Shown: positions 36,859 through 48,032 of the stretch, one piece after another
Layout: every line of letters begins with the position of its first letter
How positions within the stretch are numbered: the first letter of the stretch is position 1
From: Atlantibacter subterraneus
GTDB lineage: Bacteria > Pseudomonadota > Gammaproteobacteria > Enterobacterales > Enterobacteriaceae
Length of the DNA stretch: 64,000 bases
Direction of reading: 5' to 3'
Assembly: GCF_007570865.1 (NCBI RefSeq)
Contig: NZ_VLPS01000007.1
Coordinates: forward strand, 186,001-250,000
Translations under genes and position numbers: made by a program
The notes under the pieces: generated by a model
What the model saw: the letters and a program-made list of their open reading frames with translations, nothing else
Told to the model about the DNA's origin: nothing
The model's database searches: none

Positions 36859-38061
36859 CTAGCCCGCGCCGCTCATGGCATCTCCCATCTGGAACACCGG
36901 TAAATACATGGCGATGACCAGCGTGCCGACGATCAGCCCAATCACCACCATCATCAGCGGTTCCAGCGTGGACGACAGTGAATCGGCCCGCTCGTGGGTT
37001 TGCCCGGTATGCCAGTGCGCCAGCCGCGCCAGCATCAAATCCATCGACCCGGTTTCTTCAGCGGTATAAATCAGCTGCCGACACAGCGGTGTAAAACCCT
37101 TTTCCTGTTCCAGCGTCTTCCAGAACGGTACGCCGTCGGCGATTTTCCGCATGATACGCTCCAGCATCTGCCGCCAGAACGGGGACGAGAGCGTTTGCAC
37201 CACCGCCTCCAGCCCCTGCAACAGCGGCAAGCCCGCCTGCTGGGTCATAGCGAGAATGGTATAAATCTGGCTCAATCGCTGCCCGCGCACCAGTTCGCCC
37301 ACCAGCGGCAGGCGCAGCAGCAGGTTTTGCTCCTGCCACTGCCAGTGTGGGTTACGGCGGCAGCGCAGGATAACGGTGATAAGCGTGGCCGTTATCAGCG
37401 CCAGCCAGTGCCCGCTGCCGGTGATAAAAGCAGAGAACGCCATCACGCCATGGGTTAACGCCGGTAGCGGGGCGTTAAAAGCGCGATAGATCGCCGCGAA
37501 TTCCGGCAGCACGAACCCCGCCATACCGAGGGTGACCAGCAGCGCCATTACAAAGATGATGCCCGGATAGCGCAGCGCTTTGACCACCTTCTTTCGCAGC
37601 GCCTGTTGTTCCTCTTGCTGAAGCGCCAGCCGCTGGCAGCATTCGTCGAGCTTGCCGGTAATTTCCCCTGTGCGGATCAGAGCGATAAACAGCGGCGGAA
37701 ACACCCCGGGCCACGCCTTTAACGCATCGGAAAACGGCACGCCCTGCGTCACCTGTTGAGCCAGCTCCTGTAACAGCGCCCGCCACTGCGCACGGGAATG
37801 CTGCTCCGCCAGCATCGCCAGCCCCTGGGGCAGGGCAATGCCCGCCTGTAACAGCGTCGCCAACTGGCGGATAAAATGGATTTTATAGGTCAGGTTCCAG
37901 TACTGGCGCGCAACGGTCTGGCGCTTCACCTTCAGGGGCCAGATATTTTGTTGGTACAACTGCTGAAGCGCCGTTGCACGATCTGCTGCCCAGGCCAAAC
38001 CGCCGCAGGGTGTTCCCCCTTCGTCCAGGCCGCTCCACTGCCATAGGCGGCGCTCATTCAT
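36859..38061 (-). CDS. hofC: Type IV pilus assembly inner-membrane protein HofC
   Basis: A 400-residue PilC/GspF-type platform protein. Two GspF domains are visible: the first around LATLLQAGIALPQGLAML, the second around QIYTILAMTQQAGLPLLQGL. Hydrophobic segments at about residues 170-195 and 225-245, and a C-terminal one (MMVVIGLIVGTLVIAMYLPVF), anchor it. It overlaps hofB by eight bases. It would work with HofB and PpdD in pilus assembly, though this operon alone lacks a secretin and prepilin peptidase. Confidence 0.94.
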   Translation of the reverse strand: MNERRLWQWSGLDEGGTPCGGLAWAADRATALQQLYQQNIWPLKVKRQTVARQYWNLTYKIHFIRQLATLLQAGIALPQGLAMLAEQHSRAQWRALLQELAQQVTQGVPFSDALKAWPGVFPPLFIALIRTGEITGKLDECCQRLALQQEEQQALRKKVVKALRYPGIIFVMALLVTLGMAGFVLPEFAAIYRAFNAPLPALTHGVMAFSAFITGSGHWLALITATLITVILRCRRNPHWQWQEQNLLLRLPLVGELVRGQRLSQIYTILAMTQQAGLPLLQGLEAVVQTLSSPFWRQMLERIMRKIADGVPFWKTLEQEKGFTPLCRQLIYTAEETGSMDLMLARLAHWHTGQTHERADSLSSTLEPLMMVVIGLIVGTLVIAMYLPVFQMGDAMSGAG

Positions 38062-39424
38062 GGGGCATCCCCAGCACCCGGTAAACCTCCTGCAAAGTGG
38101 TCAGCCCTTGTTCCACCGCCTCCAGACCATGTTCAAACAGCGTTACCATGCCCAATTCGCGCGCCTGCTGTTCAATCTGCTGCGCTGAAGCGCCATCAAC
38201 GATTGCCTGGCGTAACCCCGGCTCCAGCGTCAGCACTTCGAACAGCGCCACGCGCCCATAAAAGCCGGAATAGCACTGGGCGCAGCCTTTCGCTTCCCAG
38301 GCATAGAGCGGGCTCGACCAGAATGCATCCGGCAGGGACGCAGGCTGTGCTAAACGCACCCGGCAGTGCGGACATAACCTGCGCACCAGCCGCTGGGCGA
38401 CAATGATTTCCAGCGCCGAGGCCAGCATCCAGCGCGCAATGCCCATTTGCTCCAGCCGCGTAATGGTCTCTACCGTGGAATTAGTATGCAGCGTTGATAG
38501 CACCAGATGGCCGGTTTGCGCGGCTTTGATGGCGATTTCGGCGGTTTCGCCATCGCGGATTTCGCCAACCATGACCACGTCCGGGTCCTGGCGCAACAGG
38601 GCGCGCAGTACGTTCTGGAAATTAAGCCCCGCTTTGGTATTGACCTGGGTCTGGTTCAGGCCGGACAGCGGAATTTCAATGGGATCTTCCACGCTGCACA
38701 GGTTGATCTCGGGGCTATTTAACGCGCCCAGCGCGCTATACAGGGTAATGGTCTTGCCGCTCCCCGTCGGGCCGGTCACCAGAATCAGGCCCTGCGGTGC
38801 GCTGATGGCGCGGTAAAAATCAGCCTGCTGGACCGGCAGCATACCCAGCGACTCGACGGCCAGCGGACGATCGCTTTGCTCAAGCAGCCGCAGCACCGCC
38901 TTTTCACCGCTTCGGCAGGGCAGAGTGGAGAGGCGAAAAGAGACCGGTTTCCCCTGTAGCGGCACCGAAAATTGCCCGTCCTGCGGCAATCTGCGTTCGG
39001 CGATATCCAGCTCGCCCAGCACTTTAAGCCGCGCCATCACCGCCTGCGCCAGCTCTGCTGGCAGAGTGGCGAAAGGGTGCAGCACGCCGTCAACCCTCAG
39101 CCGCACCCGCCAGTGGGCGTCACCGGGCTCAATATGAATATCGGAGGCGCGTCGCTTAAGCGCGTGCAGCAGGGTCTCATCAAGCCAGGCGACGGCGGAC
39201 GTATTGTCGTCAGGCAGCGCGGGCTGCGCCTGCTGCTGGTGCTTTTCCAGCTGTTCGGCGCTCCAGCACTCAATTTTGATCTGCCGCTGCGTGGCAAAGC
39301 GCAGCGCATCCAGCAGCTCAATGCTCGGCCCTTCGCTAAGGGCGATGCGCACTTCAGCGTCAGTGAGATCCAGCAGTTGGGCATGATGGCGCTTGCACAG
39401 CGCCAGTATGAATTCACGATCCAT
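38054..39424 (-). CDS. hofB: Type IV pilus assembly ATPase HofB
   Basis: A 456-residue PilB/GspE ATPase. Walker A is GPTGSGKT, the Asp box is in RASDIHIEP, Walker B is RQDPDVVMVGEIRD, and the His box is AAQTGHLVLSTLHTN. A zinc-binding tetracysteine is formed by CPHC and CAQC. It powers pilus polymerisation from the cytoplasm. Second gene of ppdD-hofB-hofC. Confidence 0.95.
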   Translation of the reverse strand: MDREFILALCKRHHAQLLDLTDAEVRIALSEGPSIELLDALRFATQRQIKIECWSAEQLEKHQQQAQPALPDDNTSAVAWLDETLLHALKRRASDIHIEPGDAHWRVRLRVDGVLHPFATLPAELAQAVMARLKVLGELDIAERRLPQDGQFSVPLQGKPVSFRLSTLPCRSGEKAVLRLLEQSDRPLAVESLGMLPVQQADFYRAISAPQGLILVTGPTGSGKTITLYSALGALNSPEINLCSVEDPIEIPLSGLNQTQVNTKAGLNFQNVLRALLRQDPDVVMVGEIRDGETAEIAIKAAQTGHLVLSTLHTNSTVETITRLEQMGIARWMLASALEIIVAQRLVRRLCPHCRVRLAQPASLPDAFWSSPLYAWEAKGCAQCYSGFYGRVALFEVLTLEPGLRQAIVDGASAQQIEQQARELGMVTLFEHGLEAVEQGLTTLQEVYRVLGMPHE

Positions 39425-39433
39425 GGCGCATCC

Positions 39434-39871
39434 TTATTCGGCGCTAAACCGGAAGGTTTCTTCGCAAGCCTGTTTCAGCGCGCCGTCGCTGCCGCTGTCG
39501 CAGCTGCGCTGCCAGCCGGTGACGCCTTCGCTGTTGCTCCAGACCGGTGTCAGCGTCACCGTTAGCCCGTTGAGGCTCTCCTGGCCGGTTAGCGTGACTT
39601 TGCCCGCCGCGATGCTCATGGCGGAAACGTAGCGCGTGGTTTTGGGAGAAGGGATGCCTTTGCTGCCGGCATCGCAACCGCCGATGCCGCCACTTTCAAT
39701 AGCGCACAGCTCCACGGCGGTCCGGTACGGCACAAAGGTTTGCAGCATGTCCGTCAGCGCGGCTTTGCGCAGATAGTTCTGGTAGGCGGGGATACCGATG
39801 GCGCTGAGAATAGCGATGATGCCAATCACCACCATCAGCTCAATCAGGGTAAAACCGTGTTGTCTGTTCAT
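39434..39871 (-). CDS. ppdD: Type IV major prepilin PpdD
   Basis: A 145-residue prepilin. A short leader ends in Gly (MNRQHG), followed by the class IVa start FTLIELMVVIGIIAILSAIG with Phe+1 and Glu+5. Two Cys pairs in the globular domain (ELCAIESGGIGGCD and SCDSGSDGALKQAC) suggest disulfides. The start at 39871 has AAGGAG and gives the normal short leader; earlier codons would make an atypical long leader. Cleavage would need a peptidase encoded elsewhere. Confidence 0.96.
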   Translation of the reverse strand: MNRQHGFTLIELMVVIGIIAILSAIGIPAYQNYLRKAALTDMLQTFVPYRTAVELCAIESGGIGGCDAGSKGIPSPKTTRYVSAMSIAAGKVTLTGQESLNGLTVTLTPVWSNSEGVTGWQRSCDSGSDGALKQACEETFRFSAE

Positions 39872-40049
39872 AACTCGCTCCTTGATGTGGGGACGCCACT
39901 GTCGCAGAGCGCGAGAATGCAAACGAGTGCGAAATTACCGCTTTTGAAGCGGCTTTCCAGGCTATTTTAGCCGTTGCAGGTGGGAAACATTTAGCAGGAA
40001 TACAGATCGCAAATTTCACTGGAGCCGGAGGCGTCCCCCCGGCTGGCGA

Positions 40050-40961
<912 letters not shown>

Positions 40962-41027
40962 CTAATCCTGAGAGGTAAACATGCTACTCTGAAGCGTGTT
41001 TCAGCACCATAAAAAGGAGGTCTCCGC

Positions 41028-41591
41028 ATGCAGGTTAACGGGGGCTGGCTACAGGGAGTGAGGCATCAGTGCTCGCCTCATCAGGATAGTCGGCCAGATG
41101 ATGAACAACCTGGATTACTGGTGGTACACAATATCAGTTTGCCGCCGGGTGAATTTGGCGGGCCGTGGATCGATGCGCTGTTCGCCGGAACCTTAGATCC
41201 CGACGCCCATCCTTACTTCGCTGACATCGCCCATTTGCGCGTATCCGCGCATTGTCTGATTCGCCGCGACGGTGAAATCGTTCAGTATGTCCCCTTTGAT
41301 AAGCGCGCCTGGCATGCGGGCGTCTCTGTGTATCAGGGCCGCGAACGCTGCAACGACTTTTCTATTGGTATTGAGCTGGAAGGCACCGATACCTTGCCCT
41401 ATACCGATGCGCAGTACCAGCAACTGGCAGCGCTGACGCGTACGCTTATCGAACAGTATCCGAACATTGCCCGACATATGACCGGGCACAGCGATATCGC
41501 GCCGACGCGCAAAACCGATCCCGGCCCGGCGTTCGACTGGCAACGCTTTCGTGCCCTGGTCGACTGCCCGACAAATAAGGAGGTGTCATGA
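41028..41591 (+). CDS. ampD: 1,6-anhydro-N-acetylmuramyl-L-alanine amidase AmpD
   Basis: A 187-residue cytoplasmic zinc amidase that cuts the peptide from anhydroMurNAc during murein recycling. Zinc ligands are the His in [12 protein letters not shown], the His in MTGHSDIAP and the Asp in [11 protein letters not shown]; the catalytic Glu is in [16 protein letters not shown] precedes the ATG. In species with inducible ampC its loss derepresses beta-lactamase; no ampC/ampR is in this window. It overlaps ampE by four bases. Confidence 0.96.
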   Translation: MQVNGGWLQGVRHQCSPHQDSRPDDEQPGLLVVHNISLPPGEFGGPWIDALFAGTLDPDAHPYFADIAHLRVSAHCLIRRDGEIVQYVPFDKRAWHAGVSVYQGRERCNDFSIGIELEGTDTLPYTDAQYQQLAALTRTLIEQYPNIARHMTGHSDIAPTRKTDPGPAFDWQRFRALVDCPTNKEVS

Positions 41592-42442
41592 CGTTATTCA
41601 CCTTGCTGCTGGTGCTTATCGCCGAGCGCTTATTCAAGCTGGGCGAGCACTGGCAACTGGACAGCCGTCTGGAAGGCGTCTTCCGCCGGATCCACCATTT
41701 TTCCTGGTGGCGGACGATCGGCATGACGCTGCTGGCCATGCTGATTGTCTGGCTCTGCCTGCGCGCCCTGTACGGGCTGTTTTTCAATGTGCCGCTGCTG
41801 GTGTTCTGGATTTTACTGGCGCTGCTGTGCATCGGGGCAGGGCAGGTGCGTCTGCACTATCATGCCTATCTGAAAGCGGCGAGCCAGGGCGACAGCCATG
41901 CCAGAGATGCGATGTCGGCAGAGCTGACGCTGATCCACGGCGTTCCGCACGACTGCGACGAGCGCGACTATCTGCGCGAACTGCAAAACGCGCTGCTGTG
42001 GATTAACTTCCGTTTTTATCTGGCACCGCTGTTCTGGTTTATCGTTGGCGGGATTTGGGGACCGGTGTTATTGACCGGATACGCCTTCCTGCGCGCCTGG
42101 CAATCCTGGCTGGCGCGCCACCATTCGCCGCAGCAGCGTCTTTATTCTGGCGTAGACAGCATTTTGCACGTGCTGGACTGGGTGCCGGTACGTCTGGCGG
42201 GCGTGGTGTATGCCCTGTTGGGCCATGGCGAACGGGCACTGCCCGCGTGGTTCGCGTCGCTGGCCGATCGTCATACGTCGCAGTATCAGGTGCTGACGCG
42301 TCTGGCGCAGTTCTCACTGGCACGCGAGCCGCATCTGGATAAGATCGAAACCCCGAAAGCGGCGGTATCAATGGCCAGGAAAACGACGCTGGTGATTGTG
42401 GTGGTGGTCGCGCTGCTAACGATTTACGGCACGCTGGTGTAA
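41588..42442 (+). CDS. ampE: Inner-membrane protein AmpE
   Basis: A 284-residue membrane protein co-translated with ampD (ATGA overlap). Hydrophobic segments lie at about residues 45-65, 67-85, 140-165 and at the C-terminus ([18 protein letters not shown]). Conserved charged loops such as [14 protein letters not shown] and DQRLF-type regions match the CobD/CbiB-related AmpE family. Proposed to be a sensory or transport component in wall recycling; its activity is not established. Confidence 0.94.
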   Translation: MTLFTLLLVLIAERLFKLGEHWQLDSRLEGVFRRIHHFSWWRTIGMTLLAMLIVWLCLRALYGLFFNVPLLVFWILLALLCIGAGQVRLHYHAYLKAASQGDSHARDAMSAELTLIHGVPHDCDERDYLRELQNALLWINFRFYLAPLFWFIVGGIWGPVLLTGYAFLRAWQSWLARHHSPQQRLYSGVDSILHVLDWVPVRLAGVVYALLGHGERALPAWFASLADRHTSQYQVLTRLAQFSLAREPHLDKIETPKAAVSMARKTTLVIVVVVALLTIYGTLV

Positions 42443-42457
42443 CAGCGGCTTTAGCAA

Positions 42458-42489
42458 TAAAAAATGCCTGGGGAAACCCAGGCATTTTT
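42458..42489. terminator. Bidirectional terminator between ampE and aroP
   Basis: A 12-bp stem AAAATGCCTGGG / CCCAGGCATTTT with loop GAAA, flanked by A and T runs, between convergent genes. Confidence 0.92.
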
Positions 42490-42507
42490 CGTTATAGCGG
42501 AGCGTAA

Positions 42508-43875
42508 TTAGTGCGCTTTCGCGACCTTCGCGCCTTTTTGTTTAAACATATAACCTACGCCCAGGATCACCAGCCATACCGGGATAAGGTAGACGGAAAT
42601 CGCCATGCCCGGGGTCATCAGCATGATGATCAGTACCGCCGCCATAAAGGCCAGGCACAGCCAGTTGCCCATCGGGTAGAAGATAGCCGGGAAGCGGGTT
42701 TTAACGCCCTGCTGCTGTTTAGCGCGACGGAATTTCATGTGCGCCAGGCTGATCATCGCCCAGTTGATCACCAGGGCGGAAACCACCAGCGCCATCAGCA
42801 GGCCGAAAGCCTCTTCCGGTGCGAAGTAGTTAATCAGTACGCACAGCGCGGTAAACAGCGAGGAGATCAGAATGGTGTTCACCGGCACGCCGCGCTTATC
42901 CACTTTTTGCAGCATTTTCGGCGCGTTGCCCTGTTGCGCCAGGCCGAACAGCATACGGCTGTTGCAGTATACGCAACTGTTATAGACCGACAGCGCCGCC
43001 GTCAGCACCACGATGTTAAGCGCGTTCGCCACCAGCGCGTCGCCCAGCTCATGGAAGATAAACACGAACGGGCTGGTGTCGGCGGTGACGCGCGACCATG
43101 GCATCAGCGACAGCAGTACCGCCAGAGAGCCCACATAGAAAATCAGAATACGGTAAATTACCTGATTGGTGGCTTTCGGGATGCTTTCTTCCGGGTTATC
43201 GGCTTCAGCGGCGGTAATGCCCACCAGCTCCAGCCCGCCGAAGGAAAACATAATAATCGCCATCATCATTACCAGCCCCGAGATGCCGTGCGGCAGGAAG
43301 CCGCCCTGTTCCCACAGGTTGCGTACCGTAGCCTGCGGGCCCGCCGTGCCGCTGAACAGCAGCCAGCCGCCAAACAGGATCATGCCGATAACCGCGATAA
43401 CTTTGATGATGGCAAACCAGAATTCCATCTCGCCGAACACTTTTACGTTGGTCAGGTTGATGGCGTTGATCAGCACGAAGAAGACGGCAGCAGAGACCCA
43501 CGTTGGGATTTCCGGCCACCAGAACTGAATGTATTTCCCTACGGCGGTCAGTTCCGCCATAGCAACCAGAACGTACAGTACCCAGTAGTTCCATCCGGAA
43601 GCGAAGCCCGCAAATCCGCCCCAGTATTTATAAGCGAAGTGGCTGAAGGAACCTGCAACAGGTTCTTCGACTACCATTTCGCCCAATTGACGCATAATCA
43701 AAAAGGCAATAAAACCCGCAATGGCGTAGCCCAGGATAATACCTGGCCCTGCGGACTGGATAACAGAGGCGCTGCCCAGAAACAGGCCCGTGCCGATTGC
43801 TCCTCCCAGCGCGATAAGCTGAATATGGCGGTTTTTCAGGCCGCGCTTCAGCGTGTCGTGTTGACCTTCCATCAT
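42508..43875 (-). CDS. aroP: Aromatic amino-acid permease AroP
   Basis: A 455-residue APC-superfamily symporter for Phe, Tyr and Trp with 12 membrane segments. Signatures: IALGGAIGTGLFLGSA in helix 1, GEMVVEEPVAGSFSHFAYKY, and NWAMISLAHMKFRRAK. The ATG at 43875 (MMEGQ) has GAGG before it and matches E. coli AroP; 13 further codons upstream are not conserved. Candidate tandem TyrR boxes lie 43-83 bases upstream, as expected for TyrR control. Confidence 0.95.
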   Translation of the reverse strand: MMEGQHDTLKRGLKNRHIQLIALGGAIGTGLFLGSASVIQSAGPGIILGYAIAGFIAFLIMRQLGEMVVEEPVAGSFSHFAYKYWGGFAGFASGWNYWVLYVLVAMAELTAVGKYIQFWWPEIPTWVSAAVFFVLINAINLTNVKVFGEMEFWFAIIKVIAVIGMILFGGWLLFSGTAGPQATVRNLWEQGGFLPHGISGLVMMMAIIMFSFGGLELVGITAAEADNPEESIPKATNQVIYRILIFYVGSLAVLLSLMPWSRVTADTSPFVFIFHELGDALVANALNIVVLTAALSVYNSCVYCNSRMLFGLAQQGNAPKMLQKVDKRGVPVNTILISSLFTALCVLINYFAPEEAFGLLMALVVSALVINWAMISLAHMKFRRAKQQQGVKTRFPAIFYPMGNWLCLAFMAAVLIIMLMTPGMAISVYLIPVWLVILGVGYMFKQKGAKVAKAH

Positions 43876-43917
43876 AGAACCTCGTGAGTGATCATAATCG
43901 GTGTGAATTTTCACCGT

Positions 43918-43958
43918 TGTAAGTTGTATATTCCGATAGGTGTATTTTTTTATTTACG
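43918..43958 (-). promoter_or_regulatory. Candidate tandem TyrR boxes upstream of aroP
   Basis: At 43941-43958 the plus strand reads TGTATTTTTTTATTTACG, close to the TyrR consensus TGTAAA-N6-TTTACA. A weaker partner begins TGTAAG at 43918, 23 bases away, the usual spacing of a weak/strong TyrR pair. Known TyrR control of aroP supports the call, but the boxes were matched by eye. Confidence 0.5.
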
Positions 43959-44363
43959 AAGTGGAAGGCTTAATTTTCCCTATTCCTCTACCACAGCGCC
44001 AAGAATAGTGGTAAGCGCAGTTGAATGCACCTGCTTTTAACGCGGATGCAGAAGAAGTGAATAAAAAGAAACCATTTGTAAATCGCCTCGTTATTATTCT
44101 TTCCCGCCTGCTTTTTCAATTTATACGCAAATTACGCATTTATATTCATATTTTAATCTGATGAATCGGTTCAGATCGCAAATATTGACGTTTCACTAAA
44201 GTTAAAACTACTTCTTTGGAGGTAAATACCTCATTTGTGCAAAGTTACATTAATGAAACGTTATTTCTGTAGGGTTGTTAAAATGTGGCTGCTTTACTGA
44301 TTTCAATCAAAACCGGGATGGACAGAAGGTGAATACTTTGTTACTTTAGCGTCACGAATGTGA
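43959..44363. other. aroP-pdhR intergenic region
   Basis: About 400 bp of AT-rich DNA between the TyrR boxes and the PdhR operator. It holds the promoters of both divergent genes; no reading frame with a plausible ribosome site and no hairpin terminator was seen. Confidence 0.6.
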
Positions 44364-44380
44364 AATTGGTCATACCAATT
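44364..44380 (+). promoter_or_regulatory. PdhR operator of the pdhR-aceEF-lpd promoter
   Basis: AATTGGTCATACCAATT is a perfect palindrome that fits the PdhR consensus AATTGGTnnnACCAATT. It lies 31-48 bases before the pdhR start, where PdhR autorepression in E. coli occurs and is relieved by pyruvate. Confidence 0.93.
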
Positions 44381-44411
44381 GACTCCGGGCTAATGGCAGA
44401 GACAGGGAATA

Positions 44412-45176
44412 ATGGCCTACAGCAAAATCCGCCAACCAAAACTATCCGATGTGATTGAGCAGCAACTGGAGTTTCTCATCCTGGAAGGGACCTTGCGTCC
44501 TGGCGAAAAACTCCCACCGGAACGCGAACTGGCGAAACAGTTCGACGTATCGCGTCCTTCACTGCGAGAGGCAATTCAGCGTCTCGAAGCCAAAGGATTA
44601 CTGCTTCGTCGCCAGGGAGGCGGGACATTTGTTCAAAGCACACTATGGCAGAGCTTCAGCGACCCGCTGGTCGAGCTACTGACCGATCACCCTGAATCTC
44701 AATTTGATCTGCTGGAAACCCGTCATGCCCTCGAGGGCATCGCCGCGTATTACGCCGCGCTTCGCAGCACTGACGAAGACCTTGAGCGTATCCGTGAACT
44801 CCACCAGGCCATTGAGCTTGCCCAGCAATCCGGCGACCTGGATGCCGAATCCGACGCCGTAATGCAGTATCAAATCGCAGTCACCGAAGCTGCACACAAC
44901 GTTGTGCTACTACACTTACTGCGCTGCATGGAGCCAATGCTGGCCCAAAACGTTCGACAGAATTTTGAATTGCTGTATGCCCGCCGGGAGATGCTCCCGC
45001 TGGTAAGCAACCATCGTTCTCGTATATTCGAGGCGATTATGGCGAGAGAGCCGGAGCAGGCGCGAGAAGCGTCGCATCGCCATCTCGCTTTTATTGAGGA
45101 GATATTGCTGGACCGCAGCCGTGAGCACAGTCGTCGTGAACGCTCACTGCGCCGCCTACAGCAACGAAAGGACTAA
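44412..45176 (+). CDS. pdhR: Pyruvate-sensing repressor PdhR
   Basis: A 254-residue GntR/FadR-subfamily regulator. The helix-turn-helix is in [22 protein letters not shown] (residues about 37-60) and the FCD ligand domain follows ([19 protein letters not shown]). It represses the pyruvate dehydrogenase operon and other genes of the respiratory chain until pyruvate binds. First gene of the operon, with its own operator 31 bases upstream and a 178-bp gap before aceE. Confidence 0.97.
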   Translation: MAYSKIRQPKLSDVIEQQLEFLILEGTLRPGEKLPPERELAKQFDVSRPSLREAIQRLEAKGLLLRRQGGGTFVQSTLWQSFSDPLVELLTDHPESQFDLLETRHALEGIAAYYAALRSTDEDLERIRELHQAIELAQQSGDLDAESDAVMQYQIAVTEAAHNVVLLHLLRCMEPMLAQNVRQNFELLYARREMLPLVSNHRSRIFEAIMAREPEQAREASHRHLAFIEEILLDRSREHSRRERSLRRLQQRKD

Positions 45177-45354
45177 GCGCTTTTTCCGGCTCGTCAGAGT
45201 AAGAAAACAGTGCGAATTGAGCGCCAACTTTTAGAGCGCGGCAACTAAACGCAGAACCTGTCTTATTGTGTTTTTGTGAGCAGTAACCCCGTGAAAATAC
45301 AATGGGACAGGTTCCAGCTAAATCAACGTATTAGATAGATAAGGAATACCCCCC

Positions 45355-48018
45355 ATGTCAGAACGTTTACAAAATGACGTGGATCCGATTGAAACTCGCG
45401 ACTGGCTACAGGCGATCGAATCGGTAATCCGTGAAGAAGGTGTTGAGCGTGCTCAGTATCTGATTGACCAGCTCCTGAGCGAAGCCCGTAAAGGAGGCGT
45501 ACAGGTTGCCGCTGGTACCGGAGCTGGCAACTACATCAACACTATTGCCGTTGAAGATGAACCGGAATACCCGGGGAATCTGGAGCTGGAACGTCGTATT
45601 CGCTCGGCTATTCGCTGGAACGCCATCATGACCGTGCTGCGCGCGTCTAAAAAAGACCTGGAGCTTGGCGGCCACATGGCGTCCTTCCAGTCTTCCGCGA
45701 CCGTATATGATGTGTGCTTCAACCACTTCTTCCGCGCCCGCAACGACAAAGACGGCGGCGACCTGGTGTACTTCCAGGGCCACATCTCTCCAGGCGTTTA
45801 CGCACGTGCTTTCCTGGAAGGCCGTCTGACCGAAGAGCAGATGAACAACTTCCGTCAGGAAGTGCATGGCAATGGTCTGTCTTCTTACCCACACCCGAAA
45901 CTGATGCCGGAATTCTGGCAGTTCCCGACCGTATCCATGGGCCTGGGCCCGATCGGCGCGATCTATCAGGCTAAATTCCTGAAGTATCTGGAACACCGCG
46001 GTCTGAAAGACACCTCCCAGCAAACCGTTTACGCCTTCCTGGGCGACGGCGAGATGGATGAGCCGGAATCCAAAGGCGCGATCACTATCGCGACCCGTGA
46101 AAAACTGGATAACCTGGTGTTCGTCATCAACTGTAACCTGCAACGTCTGGATGGCCCGGTAACCGGTAACGGCAAGATCGTTAACGAACTGGAAGGCATC
46201 TTCGCAGGCGCTGGCTGGAACGTTATCAAGGTGATGTGGGGTTCTCGTTGGGACGAGCTGCTGCGTAAAGACACCAGCGGTAAACTGATCCAGCTGATGA
46301 ACGAAACCGTTGACGGCGACTATCAGACCTTCAAATCCAAAAACGGCGCGTACGTTCGCGAGCACTTCTTCGGTAAATACCCGGAAACTGCCGCACTGGT
46401 TGCCGACTGGACTGACGATCAGATTTGGGCCCTGAACCGTGGCGGCCACGATCCGAAGAAAATCTACGCTGCATTCAAAAAAGCGCAGGAAACCAAAGGC
46501 AAAGCGACCGTTATCCTGGCCCATACCGTTAAAGGCTATGGCATGGGTGATACCGCCGAAGGTAAAAACATCGCTCACCAGGTGAAGAAAATGAACATGG
46601 ACGGCGTGCGTTATATCCGCGACCGTTTCAATGTGCCGGTGACCGACGAGCAGGTAGAAAAACTGTCTTACATCACCTTCCCGGAAGGTTCTGAAGAACA
46701 CAAATACCTGCACGGTCAGCGTGAAAAGCTGCACGGCTACCTGCCGAGCCGCATTCCGAACTTCACTGAGAAGCTGGAACTGCCGAAGCTGGAAGATTTC
46801 CAACAGCTGCTGGAAGAGCAGAACAAAGAAATTTCCACCACCATCGCTTTCGTTCGTGCCCTGAACGTGATGCTGAAGAACCCGTCTATTAAAGACCGTC
46901 TGGTTCCGATCATCGCTGACGAAGCGCGTACCTTTGGTATGGAAGGTCTGTTCCGTCAGATCGGTATTTACAGCCCGAACGGCCAGCAGTACACCCCGCA
47001 GGACCGTGAGCAGGTTGCATACTACAAAGAAGACGAGAAAGGCCAGATCCTGCAGGAAGGCATCAACGAGCTGGGCGCAGGGTCTTCCTGGCTGGCGGCG
47101 GCGACCTCCTACAGCACCAACGATCTGCCGATGATCCCGTTCTACATCTACTACTCCATGTTCGGTTTCCAGCGTATCGGCGACCTGTGCTGGGCAGCAG
47201 GTGACCAACAGGCGCGCGGCTTCCTGATCGGCGGTACTTCCGGTCGTACCACGCTGAACGGCGAAGGTCTGCAGCACGAAGATGGCCACAGCCACATTCA
47301 GTCGCTGACTATCCCGAACTGTATCTCTTACGATCCGTCTTACGCCTACGAAGTTGCTGTGATCATGCACGATGGTCTGCAACGCATGTACGGTGAAGCG
47401 CAAGAGAACATTTACTACTACATCACCACCCTGAACGAAAACTACCACATGCCGGCAATGCCGGAAGGTGCCGAGGAAGGTATCCGTAAAGGTATCTACA
47501 AACTCGAAACTCTCGAAGGTAGCAAAGGTAAAGTTCAGCTGCTGGGCTCCGGTTCTATCCTGCGTCACGTGCGTGAAGCGGCAGAGATCCTGGCGAAAGA
47601 CTACGGCGTGGGCTCCGATGTTTACAGCGTGACCTCCTTCACCGAACTGGCGCGTGATGGCCAGGATTGCGAGCGCTGGAACATGCTGCACCCGCTGGAA
47701 ACCCCGCGTGTTCCGTACATCGCTCAGGTGATGAACGACGCGCCGGCAGTGGCTTCCACTGACTATATGAAACTGTTTGCTGAACAGGTTCGTACTTATG
47801 TACCGGCTGATGATTACCGCGTACTGGGTACCGACGGTTTCGGCCGCTCTGACAGCCGTGAAAACCTGCGTCACCACTTCGAAGTTGATGCTTCCTACGT
47901 GGTAGTAGCGGCCCTGGGCGAACTGGCTAAACGTGGCGAAATCGATAAGAAAGTGGTTGCCGACGCAATCACCAAATTCAACATCGATGCAGAAAAAGTT
48001 AACCCGCGTCTGGCGTAA
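45355..48018 (+). CDS. aceE: Pyruvate dehydrogenase E1 component AceE
   Basis: An 887-residue homodimeric, thiamine-diphosphate-dependent enzyme that decarboxylates pyruvate and transfers the acetyl group to the lipoyl domains of AceF. The ThDP/Mg motif starts [10 protein letters not shown] (about residue 230) and ends NCN. The active-site segment [20 protein letters not shown] and the pyrimidine-domain segment around [11 protein letters not shown] are intact. Length equals E. coli AceE. Strongly biased codons fit high expression. It precedes aceF by 14 bases. Confidence 0.98.
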   Translation: MSERLQNDVDPIETRDWLQAIESVIREEGVERAQYLIDQLLSEARKGGVQVAAGTGAGNYINTIAVEDEPEYPGNLELERRIRSAIRWNAIMTVLRASKKDLELGGHMASFQSSATVYDVCFNHFFRARNDKDGGDLVYFQGHISPGVYARAFLEGRLTEEQMNNFRQEVHGNGLSSYPHPKLMPEFWQFPTVSMGLGPIGAIYQAKFLKYLEHRGLKDTSQQTVYAFLGDGEMDEPESKGAITIATREKLDNLVFVINCNLQRLDGPVTGNGKIVNELEGIFAGAGWNVIKVMWGSRWDELLRKDTSGKLIQLMNETVDGDYQTFKSKNGAYVREHFFGKYPETAALVADWTDDQIWALNRGGHDPKKIYAAFKKAQETKGKATVILAHTVKGYGMGDTAEGKNIAHQVKKMNMDGVRYIRDRFNVPVTDEQVEKLSYITFPEGSEEHKYLHGQREKLHGYLPSRIPNFTEKLELPKLEDFQQLLEEQNKEISTTIAFVRALNVMLKNPSIKDRLVPIIADEARTFGMEGLFRQIGIYSPNGQQYTPQDREQVAYYKEDEKGQILQEGINELGAGSSWLAAATSYSTNDLPMIPFYIYYSMFGFQRIGDLCWAAGDQQARGFLIGGTSGRTTLNGEGLQHEDGHSHIQSLTIPNCISYDPSYAYEVAVIMHDGLQRMYGEAQENIYYYITTLNENYHMPAMPEGAEEGIRKGIYKLETLEGSKGKVQLLGSGSILRHVREAAEILAKDYGVGSDVYSVTSFTELARDGQDCERWNMLHPLETPRVPYIAQVMNDAPAVASTDYMKLFAEQVRTYVPADDYRVLGTDGFGRSDSRENLRHHFEVDASYVVVAALGELAKRGEIDKKVVADAITKFNIDAEKVNPRLA

Positions 48019-48032
48019 GAGGTAAAAGAATA

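Noticed and set aside
42511-43887. 458-codon frame antisense to aroP
   Set aside because: Shadow of the aroP membrane segments; no ribosome site or family resemblance.
45406-47877. An 823-codon open frame antisense to aceE
   Set aside because: It is a shadow caused by the strong codon bias of aceE. It has no ribosome site or recognisable protein features, and aceE is a certain gene.
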